A stretch of 21,885 bases of DNA from NCBI GenBank assembly GCA_023435025.1, contig JAEYSE010000043.1, forward strand, positions 1 to 21,885, given 5' to 3'. Under the pieces are notes generated by a model. That model made no database searches. It saw only the letters and a list, made by a program, of their open reading frames with translations, and had not been told where the DNA came from. The stretch comes from Bacillota bacterium. Its GTDB lineage: Bacteria > Bacillota > Clostridia > Christensenellales > CAG-138. Positions 15,189-21,885 of the stretch are shown here, one piece after another. The translations under genes and the position numbers were made by a program. Numbering within the stretch: the stretch's first letter is position 1; each line of letters starts with the position of its first letter.

Positions 15189-16341
15189 CAGACCAGTTCT
15201 GTTGCCACTTGTCTCAGGTCTTTTGTTTTTTATCGGATTTGAGATGGGTGGCTATCAATTGGTTCTACGCAACGTTTCAAACGAGTTTTCCATGACGCCA
15301 CTCGGTTCCGGTCTCCTGGTTGCGATGCAGAGCGCCGGCTTTGTTCTGGCTCCACTGTTGTTCGGTAATCTTTCCGATCGCGTCGGGAAAAAGCGTACGC
15401 TATTCGGATTTATGCTTACGTTCATCCTCGGCTGCGCACTGGCGGCTGTGGCAAGCGGCATGTGGACATTCATTGCGGGTGTTTTCCTGATCGGCGTCGG
15501 GTACTGCATGTGCGAGTGCATCGGAACTGCAGCATTGGCCGATGCGTTTCCGAAAAAAAGTGCAAAATATATTAATCTTTCGCAGTCTTTGCTCAGTTTC
15601 GGCGCGGTCATCAGCCCAATCCTCATCCAATGGTGTATCGAAGCATTTTCCTGGAATTGGCGTTCGGTGTTTTTTATCTGTGGTATTGGATACGCAATGT
15701 TGCTTCTGCCCTTTTGCTTTACCAGATTCGGAAAATCTACTTCAAAGGTATGTATGGAAAGAAACATACCGATGTACGCATTTTTTAAATCGGCAATCTT
15801 CTCCCTGTTGTTCTTTTCGATTCTACTCTATGTTGGGTTGGAATGCGGTATAGGGTACTTTACTGAGTCGCTATTTGCATTAAAACTATCCAGCAACCGT
15901 CTGGGCGCCTATGCCATCTCCACCTATTGGCTTTGCATGGCGATATCCAGGTTTGTATGCTCTTTTTCGCCCATTCCTTCCCTAAAAACACTCTTGATCT
16001 GCTTCGGCTCGTCGTTCCTGTTTTTTTTCATTCTTGCCGTCTCCGGGCTCCCCTATCTGTCGCTTGTTCTTTGCGGGCTGATCGGCTTTGCGTTTGGGCC
16101 TGTATGGTCACTTCTGGTCGATCTTGCAGCAAAGGAATTTCCTCAACACACAGGGAGTGCAATAGGGTTGATGAGCGCCGGATGTGGCCTTGGCGGAATG
16201 GTGTTCCCATCCCTCATGGGATTTCTTTCGGGCAGATTGGATATCCGTTTTGCGTTTGCAATGCTGTCGGCAACAGCGCTGGTAGCAGGTCTTCTGGCTT
16301 ATATCATATACCGCAAAATAAAGCGTAACGTGAGGGGATGA
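15160..16341 (+). CDS. MFS sugar transporter
   Basis: A membrane protein of about 393 residues with roughly 12 hydrophobic segments and the major-facilitator loop motif GNLSDRVGKKRTLF after the second helix, plus a second-half counterpart in the FGPVWSLL region. The polar loop around SKVCMERNIP marks the midpoint between two six-helix halves. It presumably moves a sugar or polyol across the membrane by ion coupling or efflux, in parallel with the ABC importer of this locus. The start is uncertain: the GTG at 15160 lies inside the regulator gene with only a weak ribosome site, and a TTG at 15175 is the next option. The stop overlaps the kinase start region (ATGA). Confidence 0.82.
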   Translation: MSKSTLRNHNRPVLLPLVSGLLFFIGFEMGGYQLVLRNVSNEFSMTPLGSGLLVAMQSAGFVLAPLLFGNLSDRVGKKRTLFGFMLTFILGCALAAVASGMWTFIAGVFLIGVGYCMCECIGTAALADAFPKKSAKYINLSQSLLSFGAVISPILIQWCIEAFSWNWRSVFFICGIGYAMLLLPFCFTRFGKSTSKVCMERNIPMYAFFKSAIFSLLFFSILLYVGLECGIGYFTESLFALKLSSNRLGAYAISTYWLCMAISRFVCSFSPIPSLKTLLICFGSSFLFFFILAVSGLPYLSLVLCGLIGFAFGPVWSLLVDLAAKEFPQHTGSAIGLMSAGCGLGGMVFPSLMGFLSGRLDIRFAFAMLSATALVAGLLAYIIYRKIKRNVRG

Positions 16342-16343
16342 AT

Positions 16344-17810
16344 ATGTTGTTCATCGGTGTTGATCTTGGCAGCACGAATATCAAAGCCGCTCTCTATGAC
16401 AGGGCCTTAAGCTGTTTGCATATGGAAAGTGCGGCGGTGTCCTACATACGGGAAAACGGATATGTAGAATTTGACGCAGACGCATATGTCAGTGCGCTGA
16501 TCGACATCCTGCGTAGGCTTATCAAAGCAAGCGCTGTGGACGGACGTAAAATAAACAGTATTACTTTCACCGGCCAAGCCGAGTCCATTGTTGTACTAGA
16601 CAGCAATGGTAATCCACTGATGAACGCCATTAGTTGGATGGACGAACGCTCACATGAGGAATGCGATCTATTGGAGAAGCATTTCTCTCCTGCGGCTTGC
16701 TATGCACATACCGGGCAACCGGCCGTACTGCCAACCTGGCCGGCAACAAAGATCCTTTGGTTAAAGCGCCACCGTCCGGAAATCTATTCTGCAGCAGCCC
16801 ATTATGTGCTGCTCAAAGACTTTGTGGTTTATCGTTTGACAGATAAACTGCTTGCTGATTGCTCGATTGCAACGTTTACCTTTTATTTCGATATCTATGC
16901 CAAGCGGTACTGGTCTGAGATGCTGGATTTCATCGGCATAAGTGAAAACCAGCTGCCGCCGCTTGCCGAGCCATGTACTTCGGCCGGCACACTGAAAAAG
17001 GATGTGGCTGCAGCGATCGGAATTTGGGAAGGGGCAACGGTTAATATTGGCACGCTGGATCATTTTGCGGGTATGGTCGGCACGGGCAACGTACACGCAG
17101 GATGCATGAGCCTGTCTACCGGTACGGTTATGGGGTTATCCACTATGGCCGCCTTGCCTGTCAGGCAGGATACCGGCATTCCAATGCATTATGGGTTCCT
17201 TCCCAACTCTTATGTAATGTTGCCAGTGGCGGAGAGCGGGGGAATCAGTTTGGAGTGGTTCAAGCAAACCTGCATGGCAACAATCTCTTACGACGAATTG
17301 AATACTGCGCTTGCTGGACGTGAGCCAAGCGAAATCATATTCCTGCCATATATCGTCGGTACAAATGCGCCGGAATTCAACCGCGACGCGTGCGGCGTCT
17401 TTTTTGGCCTGCGCAGCAAACATGATATATTCGACCTGGCATTGGCCGTTATGGAAGGCGTCGCTCACCTGCTGAAAAAGAATTGCGACCACATCAAAGC
17501 TAGCGGTACGCCAATCGAGCGAATTATCGCCACCGGCGGCGGCGCAAAATCCTCCATATGGTGCCAGATGCAGGCGGACATCACCGGTATTCCCGTCCAT
17601 ATCCCGGTAGAGAAGGAAGCTGCCTGCCTCGGTGCAGCCATGATCGGCGCCGTTGCCGACGACGTATATGAATCCTACGATGATGCAGCGACGGCCGTGG
17701 TAAGGATGGAGCAACGTTTCTTGCCGTCCTCAACTGTGCAATATCCAAGCAAACACCGCCGGTTTCTTGCCTTATATAACGCGATGGTTGAAGTGCAACA
17801 AATTCAGTAA
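16344..17810 (+). CDS. FGGY-family carbohydrate kinase, xylulokinase-like
   Basis: A 488-residue sugar kinase of the FGGY family, which phosphorylates ketoses, polyols and related sugars with ATP. The N-terminal ATPase-type motif is GVDLGSTNIKAALYD, followed by ITFTGQAES and AISWMDERS. The putative catalytic Asp is in GTLDHFAGMVG, the phosphate loop is SLSTGTVMG and the C-terminal adenine-binding block is ATGGGAKSSIWCQMQADI with EKEAACLGAAMIG. Wording such as WPATKILWLKRHRPEIY recalls xylulokinases, but substrate is not certain. The chosen ATG at 16344 has GAGGGG six bases ahead. The in-frame ATG at 16338 overlaps the upstream TGA but abuts the ribosome site. It is the last gene of the plus-strand operon. 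Confidence 0.88.
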   Translation: MLFIGVDLGSTNIKAALYDRALSCLHMESAAVSYIRENGYVEFDADAYVSALIDILRRLIKASAVDGRKINSITFTGQAESIVVLDSNGNPLMNAISWMDERSHEECDLLEKHFSPAACYAHTGQPAVLPTWPATKILWLKRHRPEIYSAAAHYVLLKDFVVYRLTDKLLADCSIATFTFYFDIYAKRYWSEMLDFIGISENQLPPLAEPCTSAGTLKKDVAAAIGIWEGATVNIGTLDHFAGMVGTGNVHAGCMSLSTGTVMGLSTMAALPVRQDTGIPMHYGFLPNSYVMLPVAESGGISLEWFKQTCMATISYDELNTALAGREPSEIIFLPYIVGTNAPEFNRDACGVFFGLRSKHDIFDLALAVMEGVAHLLKKNCDHIKASGTPIERIIATGGGAKSSIWCQMQADITGIPVHIPVEKEAACLGAAMIGAVADDVYESYDDAATAVVRMEQRFLPSSTVQYPSKHRRFLALYNAMVEVQQIQ

Positions 17811-17860
17811 ACCGTGATAAATCGCTTTAAAAATACCGCAAGACTAATCATACGGCGTCT

Positions 17861-17880
17861 TGGGGCGCCAAAGCGCCCCA
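17861..17880 (+). terminator. Hairpin after the kinase gene, T-poor
   Basis: TGGGGCGC and GCGCCCCA form a perfect 8-bp stem with a 4-base CAAA loop, 50 bases beyond the kinase stop. There is no T run after it, so it may be a processing or 3'-end stabilising structure rather than an intrinsic terminator. Confidence 0.4.
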
Positions 17881-18028
17881 CAACATGCAACTGATTACTA
17901 TATCCCGCAAATGTGCAAAGACATTACCTGCACAAACGAGTTAAATGGTTCAACGATCCGGCGTTAAACGCCATAAAGTGAACATCCGATTAAACCAGGC
18001 CTGTCTCTGGCTTCGGCGCTAGACTCCA

Positions 18029-18063
18029 AAAGCAAGCACCCAGAATGGGGTGCTTTGCTTTTT
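18029..18063. terminator. Bidirectional terminator between convergent operons
   Basis: The stem GCACCC/GGGTGC (18036-18041 and 18048-18053) is flanked by complementary AAAAGCA and TGCTTTT, lengthening it with a one-base bulge. T-rich tails follow on both strands (TTTGCTTTTTAG on plus, TTGCTTTTGG on minus). It lies 27 bases beyond the stop of the small membrane-anchored protein and can also end read-through from the kinase operon. Confidence 0.8.
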
Positions 18064-18089
18064 AGTTGCATTGTTCAGCGTTTGGCCTC

Positions 18090-18557
18090 TTACGCGTCCG
18101 CCGGCAGGATGAAGTCCTCTGTGACAATCTCTGGCTCTTCCGGGGCGGGTTCGACGGGCGCGGATATGAATTGCGACAGATACGCCTCTTCGGGAAGCCC
18201 CGCCAGCAAAGCAGGCAGGTTGATGATGATGCCATCCATGTTGTACGGCAATTGAAGCGTAATAGAGGTGGTTTGTTCATCGCCGCCCTTGTCCTGCGTA
18301 ATCTCAAGGGACATGGTGAATTTTTGGCCGATACAGGTCGCCATGCCTCTTTCTTTGTCATAGAGCTTCGCCACCTGTTCTCCTTTTACAAATGCCACGA
18401 TTTTGTAGGGAGAGTCATAGGTCTGCCCGTTGTATTCCATGGCCTTGTTGTCCAGGTATACGGTGTGTCCCCTTCCGATTATGAACATGGTGCCAGCAAT
18501 GAGGAGAAGAATCGCTATCGCGCCCGCACGAAACAGGATTTTGCGTTTTGCGTTCAT
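18090..18557 (-). CDS. Small membrane-anchored protein of an ABC operon, unknown function
   Basis: A 155-residue protein with a basic N-terminus, one hydrophobic segment at about 11-28, then a domain that would lie outside the membrane. This domain is rich in beta-type residues (HTVYLDNKAMEYNGQTYDS, VKGEQVAKL, TTSITLQLPYNMDGIIINLPALLAGLPEEAYLSQF) and ends in a Pro/Glu-rich tail. No catalytic motif is visible. Its start overlaps the stop of the preceding permease (ATGA), so it is translated with it and likely works with the importer. Small proteins of this shape next to permease pairs may be the family catalogued as DUF6672, but that is from memory and unverified. Possible roles are an accessory to transport or envelope anchoring. 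Confidence 0.65.
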   Translation of the reverse strand: MNAKRKILFRAGAIAILLLIAGTMFIIGRGHTVYLDNKAMEYNGQTYDSPYKIVAFVKGEQVAKLYDKERGMATCIGQKFTMSLEITQDKGGDEQTTSITLQLPYNMDGIIINLPALLAGLPEEAYLSQFISAPVEPAPEEPEIVTEDFILPADA

Positions 18558-19687
18558 TTTTTACCCTCCTCCAACTGCGCCAGTTCAAGCTGCCGGCCAA
18601 CCCTGCCCTTGGCTCTGCGCTTTTTCGTCTCATACATGATAAGCGCTATCGTGATGACGCCATAGGAGATGAATACGCGGAAGTATTCGCCGATCATGGA
18701 ATCTCCCGTAATCTTGGCGCCTGCCGTTGGTGCCACAATAAACATTACGTGGAACAGGATAACCCCTAGGAACACATTGCCGATAGAGGCCTTGTCAACG
18801 GACGCGCCGCCGACGAGCAGCGCCGCAATAGAGAACATACCGATCTGCGAGTGCGAGCTGTAGGTTGACAGGTTGCCCATGTTCTGCAGGTAAAGGATCA
18901 TGCCAAAACCCGCAAATACCGTGGACATGACGATGGAGATGATTCTCGTCTTCTCCACATTGATGCCGGCGTCGCGCGCGACGTCCATATCCTGACCGAC
19001 TGCCCGCATATCCTGGCCCAGCTTGGTCTTTCTGAACCATATGATGAACAGGCAGAGCGCAGCGATGATAATGAAGGTCAGCACCGGGATCTTAGCGCCA
19101 AAGATATTGACAGAGAGCAGGTTATCCACGGATTGCCGCATATTCAGAAGGCTGACGGTGTTCCGGATGCCGTAGCCTCTTGGGAGTCTGATGGAGGAAT
19201 GGATGATGGGAATGATCGATCCCATCATGTAAAGAACCACCAGCTGGTAGATTCCGTTGATAAAGTGGCTGATGATGTAGCTGGTGATCATTTCCCGTCC
19301 CTTGGCCCGGTTGAGGAGGTTTCCACAAAGAATGCCGAGGCCCACGGAAATCGGAATCGAGATGATCATGGCTAAGATCACGCCCGGAATTCCCCATATC
19401 TGCCAGTCGGCAACCAGTATCAGCCCGATTTCACCGGCCATAGCGCCGAGCGTCATACCGAAGTTGAGTCCCATGCCCGCCATGATAGGAATCAAAAGGC
19501 TGAGAATCAGGAAGATGTTTCTTCCCATTCGGGTGATGATCTCGTCCAGAAGATAGCCAGGGGAAAAACCGGAGAGCGGGATGAATACGGCGCAGATCAG
19601 CACAAACATCATAGGCACGGGGTTGTTGCGCACAAATCCGCCCAGCTCTTTGCCGACATTGATTTTTTGTCCGTTCTTCTTACTCAT
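18554..19687 (-). CDS. ABC transporter permease, second of a pair
   Basis: A 377-residue membrane protein of the sugar-type (BPD_transp_2) permease family with about 8-10 membrane segments. Landmarks are GLNFGMTLGAMAGEIGLI (74-91), the cytoplasmic coupling stretch RAVGQDMDVARDAGINVEKTR and the GGASVDKASIGNV loop near the end. The cytoplasmic N-terminus is polar and the C-terminal tail is Lys/Arg-rich. It overlaps both neighbours by four bases (ATGA), so it is tightly coupled with the other permease and the small anchored protein. It shares the NFG-GA, AGIN and GGASV-KASI-NV patterns with its neighbour permease, suggesting an ancient duplication and a heterodimeric pore. Confidence 0.88.
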   Translation of the reverse strand: MSKKNGQKINVGKELGGFVRNNPVPMMFVLICAVFIPLSGFSPGYLLDEIITRMGRNIFLILSLLIPIMAGMGLNFGMTLGAMAGEIGLILVADWQIWGIPGVILAMIISIPISVGLGILCGNLLNRAKGREMITSYIISHFINGIYQLVVLYMMGSIIPIIHSSIRLPRGYGIRNTVSLLNMRQSVDNLLSVNIFGAKIPVLTFIIIAALCLFIIWFRKTKLGQDMRAVGQDMDVARDAGINVEKTRIISIVMSTVFAGFGMILYLQNMGNLSTYSSHSQIGMFSIAALLVGGASVDKASIGNVFLGVILFHVMFIVAPTAGAKITGDSMIGEYFRVFISYGVITIALIMYETKKRRAKGRVGRQLELAQLEEGKK

Positions 19688-20763
19688 CTTGACCTCTCCA
19701 TCTTTCTGGTCAGAGCGTAGAGAATCATACCTTGGGAAACGACGATCCTGATAACCTCGCTCATGTCCATACGAATCATGGAATTCATCACTGTCGGCGT
19801 CATTGTCACGATACCTTGGAACAGGAACGATCCAAGGATCACGTTGGGAATGGACGCCTTATTGACCGAAGCGCCGCCGATGAGTATCGCCGATACCGCG
19901 GGAAGCGCCATAGTGAACGGGGCCATATACAGCTGGATGAATCCGAAGCCCTGTTGATATACCAGAATGCCGATTGCCGCAAGCCAGGTGGACATGACGA
20001 CCGAGAGCATTCTCATCTTGTCAATGTTGATGCCGGCCGCCTTGGCAAAGGACGGGTTCGAACCGACTGCCGTCATAGCGGTGCCGGTCTTGGTGTGTAA
20101 GAATGCCCACATCGCAAGCGCTAGCACAGCAAAGAGCAGGATCGAGCCCGTAGGGATCGACAGTTTTCCGATATTGATCTGCAGAAAGTTGGCCAGGACC
20201 TTATCATAAAAGCCTTCTACTGAGATCGTGGTGCGAAGCCCGTTGCCGGACAGGCCCCAAACCATAGTGGGGCTGCGATACGGCAGCAGAAGCCACATCA
20301 TGCACATAAAGGATACGGAGGAAAACCCAACGTATGTGGCGATCATCATTTCGCCGCCCTTGATCTTGTTGAGCAGCCACCCGTAACCTGTGCCGAGAAT
20401 CAACGCAAAAGGCGTCGCTATCACGATGGCCATCACAAAGCTCATGGCACCGGTAAAGCCAGACTCAATGGACAGCGTGGCTCCGAGGAGTCCTGATACG
20501 ATGCCAAGCGGAAGACCGAAGTTCAATCCGCAGCCGGAATGGACCATCGGCACCATAGCCAATACAAGAATCGCATTCCAGCTGAACCGGTTGAGCGTAT
20601 TCGTAAGCTGTGTAACAGGGTCGGCCCCGACGAATGGCGCCACAATAAAGAGCAGCAGGAGAAATCCCGCAATGATCAGCCTTGGTAATCCAAAGCTGTT
20701 GACGAATTCATTGATTTTATTCTTTTTTGGTTGCTCCAACGCGTCAGTAACTGTTTTGTCCAT
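19684..20763 (-). CDS. ABC transporter permease, first of a pair
   Basis: A 359-residue membrane protein of the same family as the next gene. Landmarks are SGCGLNFGLPLGIVSGLLGA, the coupling loop TAVGSNPSFAKAAGINIDKMR and the GGASVNKASIPNVILG stretch. About 8-10 membrane segments are expected. With the downstream permease it likely forms a two-different-subunit channel driven by the double ATPase encoded 12 bases upstream. Most ribose-type importers use one permease as a homodimer, so the pair marks a distinct subgroup. The substrate is not identifiable: the binding protein gene lies outside the window, presumably upstream. Confidence 0.88.
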   Translation of the reverse strand: MDKTVTDALEQPKKNKINEFVNSFGLPRLIIAGFLLLLFIVAPFVGADPVTQLTNTLNRFSWNAILVLAMVPMVHSGCGLNFGLPLGIVSGLLGATLSIESGFTGAMSFVMAIVIATPFALILGTGYGWLLNKIKGGEMMIATYVGFSSVSFMCMMWLLLPYRSPTMVWGLSGNGLRTTISVEGFYDKVLANFLQINIGKLSIPTGSILLFAVLALAMWAFLHTKTGTAMTAVGSNPSFAKAAGINIDKMRMLSVVMSTWLAAIGILVYQQGFGFIQLYMAPFTMALPAVSAILIGGASVNKASIPNVILGSFLFQGIVTMTPTVMNSMIRMDMSEVIRIVVSQGMILYALTRKMERSR

Positions 20764-20775
20764 GCTGTCCCCCTC

Positions 20776-21885
20776 TTACTTTACCTGGCTCACCATCAGC
20801 AGGCCGAAGTCTTCCGACAAATCGGTTGCCGGCAGGATGCCGGCGATTTTGCCGCCGGAGACGATAGCGATCCTGTCGCAGGTTTGCCTGAGCTCCTCAA
20901 GCTCCGAGGAAACCATGACGATTGTGACCCCTTTTTCTCTGTTCAGCTTTTTCAGTGCATTCAGGACAAGGGATTTGGCGCCTACATCGATCCCTCTCGT
21001 GGGTTCGGACACGAAAAGGAACCTGGGCTCTAGGGCAAATGCCTTGGCGAGACATATCTTTTGCTGATTGCCGCCGGAAAGCTCTTTGGCCTTCTGCAAA
21101 GGACCGGTACATTTGATCATAAGCTCATCGATGTATTTCTGCGTCACCTTGCGTATCGCTTTTTCATCCCTCCACTTGATCAAACCGCCCAAATAGTTCT
21201 TGAGGAATTTGTTCTGTATCTGCATTGCCGGGAACGCGATGTTCCACTCCAAAGTCTCGTCAAGCAGCAGACCTACGCCTCTTCTATCCTCAGAAACAAA
21301 AGCGAGTGAAGCGTCCAGGCACTTTCTCGGATTGTTCAGCGCGAGCGCCTGTCCATCAAATTCCACCGTTCCACCTGCGTCATAAAGCCCCATAATGCCG
21401 TTTGGGATCCCGAGCTTGCCTTGTCCTGCAAGACCTCCGATCCCAAGGATCTCTCCTTCTTTGACATCAAGGGTGACGTTGCGCGCCGTCTCTCCGGGCA
21501 TGTCTACCCAAAGGTTGCGGATCGACATGATGACCTTGGCGTAAGGATCGATCCTGATGTCTGTTGCGGCAGTGGCACTCACGCTTCTGCCTACCATCCA
21601 TTTTGAGATCTCGGTAACATTGGTTTCTTTTGCGGGGACGTTTTTGACCACATAACCATCACGCATGACCACGGCATTATCGCATACCGTCAAAATCTCA
21701 TGCAATCTGTGCGTGATAAAGATCACGGCGATGCCGCTTGCAGCCATACCTCGTATGGAACTAAGCAGCGCCTCCGCTTCCGTTTCTGTAAGGACGGCGG
21801 TCGGTTCGTCAAGAATAAGCAGCTTAAGCTGATCCTTGCTAAGCTCTCTTGCAATCTCCGTAAACTGCTTGTGTCCCACAGGCAT
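20776..21885 (-). CDS. ABC transporter double ATPase, 5' end outside window
   Basis: The last 369 residues or so of a double nucleotide-binding-domain protein; the first Walker A lies beyond the window edge and the apparent Met at the edge is internal. Domain 1 shows the unusual signature MPVGHKQFTEIAREL, Walker B LLILDEPTAVL and ITHRLHE. Domain 2 has the altered Walker A-like GGLAGQGK, a standard LSGGNQQK signature, then FVSEPTRGIDVGA, where the usual Walker B Asp (LLDEPT) is Ser while the catalytic Glu stays. This asymmetry suggests the two ATP sites have different roles. It precedes two permeases in the same operon. Confidence 0.9.
   Translation of the reverse strand: MPVGHKQFTEIARELSKDQLKLLILDEPTAVLTETEAEALLSSIRGMAASGIAVIFITHRLHEILTVCDNAVVMRDGYVVKNVPAKETNVTEISKWMVGRSVSATAATDIRIDPYAKVIMSIRNLWVDMPGETARNVTLDVKEGEILGIGGLAGQGKLGIPNGIMGLYDAGGTVEFDGQALALNNPRKCLDASLAFVSEDRRGVGLLLDETLEWNIAFPAMQIQNKFLKNYLGGLIKWRDEKAIRKVTQKYIDELMIKCTGPLQKAKELSGGNQQKICLAKAFALEPRFLFVSEPTRGIDVGAKSLVLNALKKLNREKGVTIVMVSSELEELRQTCDRIAIVSGGKIAGILPATDLSEDFGLLMVSQVK

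Larger units (their letters stand above)
17811..18089. other. Intergenic region between convergent operons
   Basis: About 280 bases separate the kinase gene from the convergent ABC operon on the other strand. It holds a perfect 8-bp hairpin (17861-17880) and a bidirectional terminator (18029-18063). No reading frame of interest was seen. Confidence 0.6.

Noticed and set aside
17136..17714. Minus-strand frame of 192 codons
   Set aside because: Antisense to the FGGY kinase, no plausible start signal, and composition typical of a shadow frame.
20776..21885. Complete ATPase gene starting at the window edge
   Set aside because: The edge Met lies in the signature motif of domain 1; the Walker A must be upstream, so the gene is cut by the window.

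Overview
The window looks like chromosomal DNA of a carbohydrate-degrading member of the Firmicutes, most likely a Clostridia-type anaerobe. The support is strong AGGAGG-type ribosome binding sites, a lipoprotein sugar-binding protein, tightly coupled operons and roughly balanced base composition. Apart from the first ~900 bases, nearly all of it is genes for taking up and breaking down a sugar. I cannot name the species.

Region 1 (1-1087): the 3' end of an EamA/DMT transporter, then about 840 bases with no intact gene. These hold three 16-bp direct repeats at an exact 35-bp period, short decayed reading frames and a GC-rich hairpin. This looks like a scar at the edge of the sugar locus.

Region 2 (1088-7486, minus strand): a secreted beta-helix protein of the polygalacturonase (GH28)-like group with two N-terminal repeat modules. 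Upstream of it lies a compact operon of a LacI-type regulator, a fucose/arabinose isomerase-family enzyme and a cytoplasmic neutral-ceramidase-like hydrolase, closed by a hairpin terminator.

Region 3 (7565-11486, minus strand): a sugar ABC importer of the xylose/ribose class, in the order permease, double ATPase, lipoprotein binding protein. It has a near-consensus promoter flanked by two identical-architecture inverted repeats (CGAAA-N4-TTTCG) 77 bp apart.

Region 4 (11509-17810): a divergent catabolic cluster. To the left run a short triosephosphate-isomerase-like protein and a YjbQ-family protein. To the right run a ribulose-phosphate 3-epimerase, a SIS-domain sugar-phosphate isomerase, a DeoR-type regulator, an MFS transporter and an FGGY sugar kinase. 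Back-to-back promoters lie between the two arms. Together with region 3 this suggests import, phosphorylation by the kinase and interconversion by three isomerase/epimerase folds into central pentose or tetrose phosphates. The substrate is not determined by the sequence.

Region 5 (17811-21885): an intergenic stretch with a bidirectional terminator, then a second minus-strand ABC importer operon: double ATPase (cut by the window end), two different permeases and a small membrane-anchored protein. Its binding protein is not in the window.

No tRNA, rRNA, CRISPR array or intact mobile element was seen.
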